The notes under the pieces were generated by a model. It was not told the DNA's origin. It ran no database searches and saw only the letters and a list, made by a program, of their open reading frames with translations. A stretch of 5,627 nt of DNA, from assembly GCA_025355485.1 (NCBI GenBank), contig JANXZP010000128.1, positions 1 to 5,627 of the forward strand, given 5' to 3'. Shown piece by piece: positions 1-5,627 of the stretch. A program made the translations under genes and the position numbers. The stretch comes from Pseudomonadota bacterium (GTDB taxonomy: Bacteria > Pseudomonadota > Gammaproteobacteria > Xanthomonadales > Xanthomonadaceae). The stretch's first letter is position 1, and each line of letters begins with the position of its first letter.

Positions 1-181
1 CGGACTCTCGGTCTCGACCCTGGGACAAAACTTCACCCAGGTCGTGTTCGCGTTCCGGGTGACCTTCGGCCTGGTGCTGTCGGGACTGATCATCGCGTTG
101 ATCATCGGTTTCCTCGGCGGCCTGCTGCCGGCGATCCGCGCCGCGCGGATGCAGGTCACCGATGCATTGCGAGCAGAGTGA
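1..181 (+). CDS. ABC transporter permease, MacB/FtsX type (C-terminal fragment)
   Basis: This is the 3' end of a gene that begins before the window. The reading frame starting at base 2 gives 59 residues and ends in TGA at 179-181. The fragment carries one long hydrophobic segment (about residues 17-42, rich in L, I, V and G), followed by PAIRAARMQVTDALRAE. That ending, a last transmembrane helix then a P-x-x-R-A-A-R segment and a terminal A-L-R-x-E, is typical of FtsX-domain permeases such as MacB and LolC/E-like proteins. These work with an ATPase at the inner membrane to power export or mechanotransmission. The substrate cannot be told from the fragment. The stop lies 27 bases from the stop of the convergent exporter gene. 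Family assignment is good; the subfamily is unknown. Confidence 0.8.
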   Translation, partial: GLSVSTLGQNFTQVVFAFRVTFGLVLSGLIIALIIGFLGGLLPAIRAARMQVTDALRAE

Positions 182-208
182 GGCCGCGCGCAGCGGTCAC
201 GGCGTTGT

Positions 209-1105
209 TCAGCGCCGCGCTTTCGCCAGCGTGATGATGATTACGCCGACCAGGATCACCGCCATCGCGCCGAGGTCGTGGGCGGTGAAATGCTCGTGCA
301 GCAGCAACGCGCCGAGCAGCACCGCGATCGGCGGATTGACATAGGCGTAGCTGGTCGCGAGCGCGGGGCGCACGTGGTGCAGCAACCAGATGTAGGCGGT
401 GAAACCGAAGATCGAGCCGGCGACGACGAGGTACAGCATCGCCGCGGTTTCGCCCATCGATGGAATCGCGTGCATGCGCTCGCCTGATACGAGCGCTGCG
501 CCCAGCATCCACACGCTGCCGGTAAGCATCTGCCCGCTCGCGGCCATGAACGGTTCGGGCAGGTCGAGCTCGCGACTCCAGATCGAACCCCAGGCCCAGG
601 CCAGCGGCGCGACGATCAGGCACACCAGTCCGAGCATGGATGCCGACAGCGCGCTGCCGATATGCAGCCAGATCACGCCGGCGAAACCCACCACCAACCC
701 GACCCATTCGAGTTTCGACGGGTGGCGTCCGCGCAGCATCGCGAACACGCCGGCGAACAACGGCATCGCCGCGACCGCGACTGCGGCGAAACCCGAGCTG
801 ACTTCGGTCTCGGCCATGTTCACCAGGCCGTTCGACAGCAGCACCATGAAGATCGCCAGCTTCCACAACGCGCGCCATTGCGCGCGCGGCGGCGGGCGCG
901 CTCCGCGTGCGCGCAACACCGCATACATCAGCGCGCCGGCAAGGAACATGCGTACCGCGCCGAGCAGGAACGGCGGATAGCCGGGCAGCGCGACGCGGAT
1001 CGCAAGGTAGGTCGAGCCCCACAGCACGTACACCGAGGCGAGCGCGAATGGAATCGCGAGCGCGGAAACGCTGGTGCGGTTTGTCGGAACGGAAATGCTG
1101 TTCAT
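209..1105 (-). CDS. yedA: EamA/DMT-family exporter, YedA-like
   Basis: A complete 298-residue inner-membrane protein with two EamA repeats (about residues 18-148 and 157-294) and roughly ten hydrophobic helices. Features shared with E. coli YedA include LWGSTYLAIR near residue 28, MAETEVSSGFAAV near 97, KLEWVGL at 131-137 and PALATSYAYVNP at 247-258. Length matches the family (about 300). DMT proteins of this group export small metabolites, amino-acid-like compounds or drugs using the membrane gradient; the actual substrate is not visible. The ATG at 1103-1105 is preceded by AAGGGA (1109-1114), a plausible though closely spaced ribosome-binding site. A longer overlapping frame on the same strand (156-1151) is arginine-rich and non-membrane, so it is a shadow. 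The gene is divergent from an Lrp/AsnC regulator, which suggests regulation by that protein. The family is certain; the YedA name is by sequence resemblance recalled without alignment. Confidence 0.9.
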   Translation of the reverse strand: MNSISVPTNRTSVSALAIPFALASVYVLWGSTYLAIRVALPGYPPFLLGAVRMFLAGALMYAVLRARGARPPPRAQWRALWKLAIFMVLLSNGLVNMAETEVSSGFAAVAVAAMPLFAGVFAMLRGRHPSKLEWVGLVVGFAGVIWLHIGSALSASMLGLVCLIVAPLAWAWGSIWSRELDLPEPFMAASGQMLTGSVWMLGAALVSGERMHAIPSMGETAAMLYLVVAGSIFGFTAYIWLLHHVRPALATSYAYVNPPIAVLLGALLLHEHFTAHDLGAMAVILVGVIIITLAKARR

Positions 1106-1108
1106 GGT

Positions 1109-1114
1109 TCCCTT
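1109..1114 (-). promoter_or_regulatory. Ribosome-binding site of the YedA-like gene
   Basis: On the minus strand AAGGGA ends three bases before the ATG at 1105. It is a good Shine-Dalgarno core with short spacing. It supports the chosen start and contrasts with the divergent regulator gene, which has none. Confidence 0.6.
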
Positions 1115-1140
1115 CGACAGATCGAGGGCAGGCCATCGAA

Positions 1141-1146
1141 ATCATA
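1141..1146 (-). promoter_or_regulatory. Probable -10 element of the YedA-like gene
   Basis: The minus strand reads TATGAT here, five of six matches to the sigma-70 consensus TATAAT. Transcription would begin near 1134, giving a leader of about 29 bases that includes the ribosome-binding site. The -35 position 17 bases upstream reads AAGCGG, a poor match, so the promoter may need an activator. Inferred by eye only. Confidence 0.4.
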
Positions 1147-1167
1147 GACACGCTGCGCGGATGCCGC

Positions 1168-1196
1168 TTGAATAATTACCCGCATTCACGCAAAAT
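1168..1196 (+). promoter_or_regulatory. Candidate sigma-70 promoter of the Lrp/AsnC regulator
   Basis: TTGAAT (1168-1173) matches TTGACA in four of six bases, and CAAAAT (1191-1196) matches TATAAT in four of six, with an ideal 17-base spacer. Transcription would start about seven bases further on, at or next to the GTG at 1203, so the mRNA would have no leader. An alternative -10 is AATAAT at 1171-1176, but it lacks a partner -35 and would still give a leader without a Shine-Dalgarno sequence. Confidence 0.4.
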
Positions 1197-1205
1197 TTTT
1201 GCGTG
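1187..1205. promoter_or_regulatory. Perfect 19-bp palindrome, likely Lrp/AsnC operator
   Basis: CACGCAAAA (1187-1195) and TTTTGCGTG (1197-1205) are exact reverse complements around a single central T. The site has an A/T-rich core and GC-rich ends in an otherwise GC-rich region. It overlaps the candidate -10 element and the GTG start codon of the Lrp/AsnC gene. Lrp/AsnC proteins bind short dyad sites with A/T-rich centres and commonly repress their own genes, so autoregulation is the natural reading. The centre is also about 62 bases upstream of the inferred start of exporter transcription, a distance typical of activator sites. Binding itself is inferred. Confidence 0.6.
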
Positions 1206-1697
1206 CCCCATCCGCCCGTCCTCGATGAGTTCGACCACCGATTGCTCGAGCTCCTGCAGCGCGACGCATCGCTGACCTTGACCGCGCTGGGCGATGCGAT
1301 CGGCCTGTCGGCCAGCGCCGTGCAGCGGCGCATCGCGCGTTACCGCAAGGCCGGGCTGATGCGGCAGGTCGCGGTGCTCGATGCCGACCTGCTGCCGGCG
1401 GCGACGCTGGCGGCGGTCTGGGTGACGATGGAGCGCGACACCTTCCGCCTGCATTCGGCGTTCCGCGCGCGCATGCGCGCCGCGCCCGAGGTGCAACAGT
1501 GCTATGCGGTCGCCGGCCAGTGGGACTACCTGGTGATCATCGTGGCGCGCAGCGTCGCCCACTACCGAGAAGTCGCCGAGCGCCTGTTCGTCGACGAAGG
1601 CACGGTCAAGCGGTACGAAACGCGGCTGGTGTTCGACACCATCAAGCAGGGACTGAACCTGCCAACCGCGCCTTTGCCACGGCGCCGGAAAAAATGA
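1203..1697 (+). CDS. Lrp/AsnC-family transcriptional regulator
   Basis: A complete 164-residue protein. Residues 7-55 form the AsnC-type winged helix-turn-helix (FDHRLLELLQRDASLT, then recognition helix SASAVQRRIARYRKAGL). Residues 68-154 form the RAM/AsnC ligand-binding and oligomerisation domain, with V-Q-Q-C-Y-A-V-A-G-Q-W-D-Y-L at 97-110 and a late T-R-L-V-F-D-T-I-K segment ending in LNLP. Length fits the family (about 150-165); a short basic tail RRRKK is extra. Such proteins form dimers to octamers and sense amino acids or related metabolites. The GTG at 1203 is the only sensible start: an in-frame TAA lies at 1173-1175, no start codon lies between, and later candidates would cut the first helix. 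No Shine-Dalgarno sequence precedes it. The gene is divergent from an EamA exporter, a common pairing for efflux of the regulator's ligand. The family is certain; the ligand is unknown. Confidence 0.93.
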   Translation: MPHPPVLDEFDHRLLELLQRDASLTLTALGDAIGLSASAVQRRIARYRKAGLMRQVAVLDADLLPAATLAAVWVTMERDTFRLHSAFRARMRAAPEVQQCYAVAGQWDYLVIIVARSVAHYREVAERLFVDEGTVKRYETRLVFDTIKQGLNLPTAPLPRRRKK

Positions 1698-1703
1698 CGG
1701 CGC
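1682..1703. terminator. Weak stem-loop over the regulator stop codon, possible terminator
   Basis: GCGCCG (1682-1687) pairs with CGGCGC (1698-1703) around the ten-base loop GAAAAAATGA, which contains the TGA of the regulator gene. Only 16 bases separate this stop from that of the convergent Ada-like gene. The stem is short and no T-tract follows on the plus strand (AATAAATC), so a classic intrinsic terminator is doubtful. Confidence 0.25.
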
Positions 1704-1713
1704 AATAAATCCG

Positions 1714-2589
1714 CTACGCCGCACGTTCGCGCCGCAGCAACTGTTGCTTGAGCGGCAGGCCCCAACGGTAACCGCCGAGCGAACCATCGCCGCGGATCAC
1801 CCGATGGCACGGCACCACGATCGCGACGCGGTTGTGCGCGCAGGCGCTGGCCACGGCGCGTGCCGATTTCGGCGCGCCCAACGCATCGGCGATCTCAGCA
1901 TAACTGCGGGTCTGTCCGCGCGGGATCTTCATCAACGCGTCCCAGACCCGTTTCTGGAATGCGGTGCCGATCAGGTCCAGCGGAACCTGCGCGCGCTTTC
2001 CTTCGAGCGCATCGGCGACTTCGCGCACGCGCGGGGCTAGGAATTCATCGCTGCCTGCATCGACGCGATGCAGTTCGGCGCGCGGGAATTCGGTTCGCAA
2101 TTTCGATTCGAGCGCGACAAACGCATCGTCGCCGGCTACGACCGCACACAGCTCGACCATGCAGATCCCGCGCGCGGTGGTCGCGACCAGCGCCTTGCCG
2201 ATGGCGGTGTCGACCACGCTCCAGCGGATGCGTTCGCCCTCGCCGCCGGCGCGGTAGCGCGCGGGTGTCATCCCGAGCCTTGCCGCGCCCTGTTCGTACA
2301 CCCGCGACGGCGAACCGTAACCGGCGTCGTACAGCGCGGCGCTGACATCGCGGCCGTCCTTGAGCGAACGCTTGAGCGATGCGAGCCGGCGCTGCGCGCG
2401 ATACGCCGCCGGACTCACGCCGAAGCAGGCACGGAAGCGCCGTTGCAGATGTGCCGGGCTGATGCCGACCGCGGCCGCGAGATCGGCGAGGCTGTGTTCG
2501 TCGGCATCGAGCAGCGCGCGCACGCGTTGCAGGCGCGGGTCGATCGCGGTGACAGTCGTTGCGGATGCAGTGGTTGCGCGGGAGTTCAT
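1714..2589 (-). CDS. Ada-like AraC-type HTH / methylated-DNA-protein-cysteine methyltransferase fusion
   Basis: A 291-residue protein in two parts. Residues about 17-115 are an AraC-type DNA-binding domain with two helix-turn-helix units (SLADLAAAVGISPAHLQRRF at 33-52; the second around DAGYGSPSRVYEQGAARLGM). Residues about 120-288 are an O6-alkylguanine-DNA alkyltransferase that moves the alkyl group from DNA onto its own cysteine. The active-site motif is PCHRV with nucleophile C261. Y230, arginine finger R244 (SARAVA), hinge N253 and E288 (LLRRE) fit the family. E. coli Ada (354 residues) also has an N-terminal zinc/cysteine domain that repairs methyl-phosphotriesters and switches on transcription; that domain is absent here. 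The ATG at 2587-2589 is the only start: upstream the frame closes at TAG (2623-2625) with no other start codon. No Shine-Dalgarno sequence is visible, and a strong hairpin ends nine bases before the ATG. The gene lies 58 bases after prc. The call is firm for both domains; the regulatory targets are unknown. Confidence 0.92.
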   Translation of the reverse strand: MNSRATTASATTVTAIDPRLQRVRALLDADEHSLADLAAAVGISPAHLQRRFRACFGVSPAAYRAQRRLASLKRSLKDGRDVSAALYDAGYGSPSRVYEQGAARLGMTPARYRAGGEGERIRWSVVDTAIGKALVATTARGICMVELCAVVAGDDAFVALESKLRTEFPRAELHRVDAGSDEFLAPRVREVADALEGKRAQVPLDLIGTAFQKRVWDALMKIPRGQTRSYAEIADALGAPKSARAVASACAHNRVAIVVPCHRVIRGDGSLGGYRWGLPLKQQLLRRERAA

Positions 2590-2598
2590 GGATGGAAC

Positions 2599-2627
2599 GA
2601 TAGCGGGCGTCGCGCGCGCCCGCTATC
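2599..2627 (-). other. Perfect 11-bp inverted repeat between prc and the Ada-like gene
   Basis: GATAGCGGGCG (2599-2609) and CGCCCGCTATC (2617-2627) are exact reverse complements around a seven-base loop, making a very stable GC-rich hairpin in minus-strand RNA. It begins about 20 bases after the prc stop and ends nine bases before the ATG of the Ada-like gene. No T-tract follows in either direction, so it is not a textbook intrinsic terminator. It may be a U-poor terminator or 3'-end stabiliser for prc, a hairpin that limits translation of the next gene, or a protein-binding dyad. Confidence 0.6.
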
Positions 2628-2647
2628 CGATTCTTGCGATATCGAAC

Positions 2648-4891
2648 TCAGTCCGCCCACGCACCATGCGCACGCGGCGGCAGCACCTGCGCGGCGAGCT
2701 TGGTGTCGGCGCCGAGCAAGTCGATGGCATCGCCGAGGATCGCCGCGGTTTCGCGCTGCAACGGGCTGATGCGATCCTTGGCTTCCTTTTCCAGGCGCGC
2801 TTCCTCGGCGATGTTGCGCTCGTCGGCCTGCAGGCCATCGTCGGCGCGCGCAAGATCGTCGGTGTCCAGCCCGTACTTCTTGCGTTCGGCGGCGCGTTGC
2901 TTGCGTTGCGCTTCGTCGTGGTCGCGCTCGGCCGTGCGCTCGGCGAGGTTCAGCGACAGGATTTTCTTGTCGGTGCGCTCGCGGAACTGGGTGTAATCCT
3001 GCATCCACCACTGGTATTCGCGATCGCCCTTCGCGCGCGATTCGTGCAGCGGCAGCAGGCGCGGCACGAGGCTTGCGAAGCGGCTCAGCGCACGGTAGCC
3101 GGCGGCCTTGATCTGGCTGTATGGCAGCGCGTTGTCGTAGGTGCTCTCGCCGTAGTCCTTGCCATCGAGGCTGGCCGGGAACGCGATGTCCGGCACCACG
3201 CCGCGGTTCTGGGTGCTGCCACCGTTGACCCGGAAGAACTGCGCTACGGTCAGCTTCACCTGCCCGTAGCGCGCGTCATCCGAACGGGTGATGCGATCAA
3301 GATCGACCAGGTTCTGCACGGTGCCCTTGCCGAAGGTGTTCTCGCCCACGATCAGGCCGCGGCCGTAATCCTGGATCGCCGCGGCGAAGATTTCCGAAGC
3401 CGACGCCGAACCGCGATTGACCAGCACCGCCAGCGGCCCGTTCCAGGTCGCGTGGGTGTCGTCGTCGTCCTGCACGCTGACGCGGCCTCCGGCCTGGCGC
3501 ACCTGCACGACCGGCCCCGGGCCGACGAACAAGCCGGTCAGAGCGATCGCTTCGTCGAGCGAACCGCCGCCGTTGTCGCGCAGATCGACCACCACGCCGT
3601 CCACCTTGTCCTTCTTGAACTGCGCGAGCAGTTTGGCGACATCGTGCGAAGCCGACGCGTAATTGGGATCGCTGGTGCGACGACCTTCGAAATCCTCGTA
3701 GAAGGTCGGCAGATCGATCACGCCGATGCGGTGTTTCGCCATGCCGGTTCCGGTCTCGATGATCCGCGATTTCGCTGCTTGGTCTTCGAGCCGGATTTTC
3801 TGGCGCACGATGGTGATGGTCATCGGCTTGGCGTCGACGCCGGCATCGCCAGGCAGCACTTCCAGCCGCACCTTGGTGTTCGCGCCGCCGCGGATCTGCT
3901 GGACCACGTCGTCGAGACGCTGGTCGACGACGTCCTCGATCGCGCCGTTCGCGCCCTGGCCGACGCCGACGATGCGATCGCCGACCTTGATCTTGCCCGA
4001 ATTCGCCGCCGGCCCGCCCGCCACGATCGAACGCACGGCCACGTAATCGCCCTGCTGCTGCAGCACTGCGCCGATACCCTCAAGCGACAGGCTCATGGTG
4101 ATCTTGAAGTTCTGGGTGGTGCGCGGATCCATGTAGTTGGTGTGCGGATCGAGCGAGAGCGCGTAGGAATCCAGGAAGATCTGGAACACATCCTCGCCGC
4201 TGCGCTGGCGGATGCGCCGGGTAATCTCGCCGTAGCGCTTGTCGAGCGTCTTGCGGATCTCGGGCATCGCCTTGTTCGCGAGTTTCAGGCGCAGCACGTC
4301 GTTCTTGACCGACTTGCGCCACAACTCGTCGAGCGCGGTGCGATCCTTCGCCCACGGCGCGTCCTTGCGATCGTAAGCCCAGCTGTCCTTGCCGCTGAAA
4401 TCGAAATCCTGCTTGAGCAGCGACTGCGCGAACGCGATCCGCTCGCCGACCCGTTGCAGGTACACCGCGAAGATGTCGTACGCAGGCTGCAACTGCTCGG
4501 ACTTGATCGCATTGTCCAGGGTGGTCTTGTACGGCGCAAAACGGTCGATATCGGCCTGGGTGAAGAACATCTTGTCGGCGTCGAGCGCGTCGAGGTAGCG
4601 CTTGAAGATCTGCGCCGACATCGCGTCATCGAGCGGCTCGGGGCGGTAATGGAACTGGCTGTCGCTGAGCAGGCCGTACACCAGCCGCGCAGCTTTGCCT
4701 TCATCGGCGGACGGCGCGAGCGTGGCCGTACCGCTGTGCGCAGGCGCGATCGCGTGCTTGCCGGCCAACGCGGCGGGCGCGTTGGAGGCGATCAGGTTGC
4801 GCAGTTCGGACTTCGGGGCGGTGTTCAACGAGTGGCCCGCGAGCACCAGCGTCACGACCAGCACCAACGGCAACAACAGCAATTTGCGCAT
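2648..4891 (-). CDS. prc: Carboxy-terminal (tail-specific) processing protease Prc/Tsp
   Basis: A 747-residue S41A-family protease. Residues 1-20 (MRKLLLLPLVLVVTLVLAG) are a Sec signal peptide or membrane anchor, placing it in the periplasm. The N-terminal helical Prc domain covers about 60-250, the PDZ domain about 267-361 and the protease core about 385-570. The catalytic Ser497 lies in GSASASE, Asp508 in IQDYGR and Lys522 in TFGKGTVQ; the spacing matches the E. coli Ser/Lys dyad (S452/K477). A charged helical C-terminal domain follows (about 580-747). E. coli Prc is 682 residues. The family trims C-termini of periplasmic proteins such as FtsI and degrades the murein endopeptidase MepS, usually with the adaptor NlpI. 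The start at 4889-4891 is preferred because AGGGA (4898-4902) lies six bases upstream and it puts the signal peptide at the N-terminus. An in-frame ATG at 4933 would add 14 residues and has only a closely spaced GGAAGG inside a hairpin arm. No clear promoter is seen upstream. Confidence 0.95.
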   Translation of the reverse strand: MRKLLLLPLVLVVTLVLAGHSLNTAPKSELRNLIASNAPAALAGKHAIAPAHSGTATLAPSADEGKAARLVYGLLSDSQFHYRPEPLDDAMSAQIFKRYLDALDADKMFFTQADIDRFAPYKTTLDNAIKSEQLQPAYDIFAVYLQRVGERIAFAQSLLKQDFDFSGKDSWAYDRKDAPWAKDRTALDELWRKSVKNDVLRLKLANKAMPEIRKTLDKRYGEITRRIRQRSGEDVFQIFLDSYALSLDPHTNYMDPRTTQNFKITMSLSLEGIGAVLQQQGDYVAVRSIVAGGPAANSGKIKVGDRIVGVGQGANGAIEDVVDQRLDDVVQQIRGGANTKVRLEVLPGDAGVDAKPMTITIVRQKIRLEDQAAKSRIIETGTGMAKHRIGVIDLPTFYEDFEGRRTSDPNYASASHDVAKLLAQFKKDKVDGVVVDLRDNGGGSLDEAIALTGLFVGPGPVVQVRQAGGRVSVQDDDDTHATWNGPLAVLVNRGSASASEIFAAAIQDYGRGLIVGENTFGKGTVQNLVDLDRITRSDDARYGQVKLTVAQFFRVNGGSTQNRGVVPDIAFPASLDGKDYGESTYDNALPYSQIKAAGYRALSRFASLVPRLLPLHESRAKGDREYQWWMQDYTQFRERTDKKILSLNLAERTAERDHDEAQRKQRAAERKKYGLDTDDLARADDGLQADERNIAEEARLEKEAKDRISPLQRETAAILGDAIDLLGADTKLAAQVLPPRAHGAWAD

Positions 4892-4897
4892 TACGAA

Positions 4898-4902
4898 TCC
4901 CT
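4898..4902 (-). promoter_or_regulatory. Ribosome-binding site deciding the prc start
   Basis: The minus strand reads AGGGA, then the six-base spacer TTCGTA, then the ATG at 4891. This supports a start immediately before the signal peptide rather than at the in-frame ATG 42 bases upstream (4933). Confidence 0.65.
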
Positions 4903-4936
4903 GGAAGCGATGACGATGAGAGGATGACAGCATGCA

Positions 4937-4968
4937 CCTTCCGGCTGAATCGGGCCTGTGCCGGAAGG
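4937..4968 (-). terminator. Perfect 9-bp inverted repeat after lipA, possible U-poor terminator
   Basis: CCTTCCGGC (4937-4945) and GCCGGAAGG (4960-4968) are exact reverse complements around a 14-base loop. On the minus strand the hairpin begins one base after the lipA TAG (4970-4972), a typical place for a terminator or 3'-end stabiliser. No T-tract follows (the next bases are TGCATGC), so termination is uncertain. Its distal arm also contains the GGAAGG that would serve the upstream alternative prc start. Confidence 0.4.
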
Positions 4969-4969
4969 A

Positions 4970-5627
4970 CTAAGCCGGATTCGATGACATCTGGACGAAA
5001 CCCGCGTCGGCCGCCATCCGGTCGGCGTGGTAGGACGAACGAACCATCGGACCCGATGCGACGTGGGTGAAGCCCATCGCCATGCCCCGCGTTTCCAGCT
5101 CCGCGAACTCGGCCGGCGTCCAGTAACGGATCACCGGATGGTGGTGCGGGGTCGGCTGCAGGTATTGGCCAATGGTGATCATGTCGACCGCGTGGGCACG
5201 CAGATCGTTCAATGCGCCGATCACCTGGTCGCGAGTTTCGCCTAGGCCCAGCATGATTCCGGACTTCGTCGGTACGGTCGGATGATCGCGCTTGAAGCGT
5301 TCAAGCAATGTGAGCGACCAGTCGTAGTCGGCGCCGGGGCGCACGTTCGGGTACAGGCCGCGAACGGTTTCGAGGTTGTGGTTGAACACGTCCGGCGGAT
5401 CGGTCGCGAGCACTTCCAGCGCGCGCTCCATGCGGCCCTTGCCGCGGAAATCCGGAGTCAGGATCTCGATCTTCGTGGCCGGGCTGAGTTCACGCACCCG
5501 ACGGATGCAGGCCGCGAAATGCGATGCGCCACCGTCGCGCAGGTCGTCGCGATCCACCGAGGTGATCACCACGTAGCGCAGGCCCATGTCGGCGATCGTG
5601 CGCGCGAGGTTTTCGGGTTCGGCCGCG
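4970..5627 (-). CDS. lipA: Lipoyl synthase LipA (N-terminus outside window)
   Basis: The last 218 or so residues of lipoyl synthase, a radical-SAM enzyme that inserts two sulfurs at C6 and C8 of protein-bound octanoate to make the lipoyl cofactor of pyruvate and 2-oxoglutarate dehydrogenases and the glycine cleavage system. The frame runs open off the window end (AAEPENLARTIADMGLRYVV) and stops at TAG (4970-4972). Recognisable blocks are VITSVDRDDLRDGGA, DFRGKGRM, PPDVFNHNLETV, VRPGADYDWSL, TKSGIMLGLGE, QYLQPTPHHHPV and GPMVRSSYHAD. The serine in the RSSYHAD block is the family's unusual ligand to the auxiliary iron-sulfur cluster. The CxxxCxxC radical-SAM motif and the N-terminal cluster cysteines lie upstream of the window and were not seen. 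The internal ATG at 5585-5587 is not the start. lipB would be expected upstream but is not in view. prc follows 78 bases downstream on the same strand. Confidence 0.97.
   Translation of the reverse strand, partial: AAEPENLARTIADMGLRYVVITSVDRDDLRDGGASHFAACIRRVRELSPATKIEILTPDFRGKGRMERALEVLATDPPDVFNHNLETVRGLYPNVRPGADYDWSLTLLERFKRDHPTVPTKSGIMLGLGETRDQVIGALNDLRAHAVDMITIGQYLQPTPHHHPVIRYWTPAEFAELETRGMAMGFTHVASGPMVRSSYHADRMAADAGFVQMSSNPA

Noticed and set aside
201..216. Small stem-loop GGCGTT-GTTC-AGCGCC near the convergent permease and exporter stops, considered as a terminator.
   Set aside because: Only six pairs including a G-T wobble, it overlaps the exporter stop codon and no T-tract follows in either direction.
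399..1147. Several plus-strand frames opposite the exporter gene.
   Set aside because: Low-complexity antisense shadows in GC-rich DNA, with no domain, no supporting ribosome-binding site and a strong gene on the other strand.
156..1151. A 331-codon minus-strand frame longer than the exporter gene it overlaps.
   Set aside because: Its product is arginine-rich and has no membrane segments or known motifs. The 298-codon frame inside it encodes a complete EamA protein with a ribosome-binding site.
2360..4927. An 855-codon open frame on the plus strand, antisense to all of prc and part of the Ada-like gene.
   Set aside because: It is in exact codon register with prc, so it would be broken only by TTA, CTA or TCA codons in prc, which are rare in a GC-rich gene. 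Its translation is rich in R, A, V, L, H and D without recognisable domains, while prc on the other strand has complete catalytic motifs.
4892..4933. A 14-residue N-terminal extension of Prc from the ATG at 4933.
   Set aside because: It would bury the signal peptide behind a polar, histidine-containing segment, and the downstream ATG at 4891 has better Shine-Dalgarno spacing. It is kept only as a lesser alternative.
1..5627. Search for insertion sequences, phage or defence genes, CRISPR repeats, tRNAs or large direct repeats.
   Set aside because: None seen by eye. All coding space is accounted for by ordinary chromosomal genes and there is no abrupt change in composition that would suggest transfer.

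Overview
The window is GC-rich chromosomal DNA with dense, short-spaced genes. It looks like a gammaproteobacterium, most likely of the Xanthomonadales/Lysobacterales. That placement is an inference from the LipA sequence (the DFRGKGRM and TPHHHPV segments), the Prc architecture and the base composition; it was not confirmed by any search. I saw no mobile element, CRISPR array, tRNA or rRNA. The content is mostly housekeeping and stress functions, not an accessory island.

Layout. (1) Positions 1-181, plus strand: the last 59 residues of a MacB/FtsX-type ABC transporter permease. (2) 209-1105, minus strand: a complete ten-helix EamA/DMT exporter of the YedA type, convergent with the permease. 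(3) 1106-1202: a compact divergent promoter region. (4) 1203-1697, plus strand: an Lrp/AsnC-family regulator. (5) 1714-2589, minus strand: an Ada-like fusion of an AraC-type DNA-binding domain and an O6-alkylguanine-DNA alkyltransferase, without Ada's N-terminal methyl-phosphotriester domain. (6) 2648-4891, minus strand: the periplasmic tail-specific protease Prc. (7) 4970 to beyond 5627, minus strand: the C-terminal two thirds of lipoyl synthase LipA. lipA, prc and the Ada-like gene lie in that order on the minus strand, with gaps of 78 and 58 bases. Each gap holds a perfect inverted repeat without a following T-tract.

How the genes work together. The clearest link is the divergent exporter/regulator pair. 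The regulator probably controls itself, and perhaps the exporter, through a perfect 19-bp palindrome that overlaps the regulator's promoter and start codon. The regulator also looks leaderless: the predicted transcription start coincides with its GTG and no Shine-Dalgarno sequence is present. LipA (lipoate synthesis), Prc (envelope proteolysis) and the Ada-like protein (alkylation repair) have no obvious common pathway, so their order looks like a chromosomal neighbourhood and not a functional operon.

I did not find a convincing undescribed system. The points most worth checking are the palindrome with leaderless start, the hairpin that abuts the Ada-like start codon, and the hairpin between lipA and prc.
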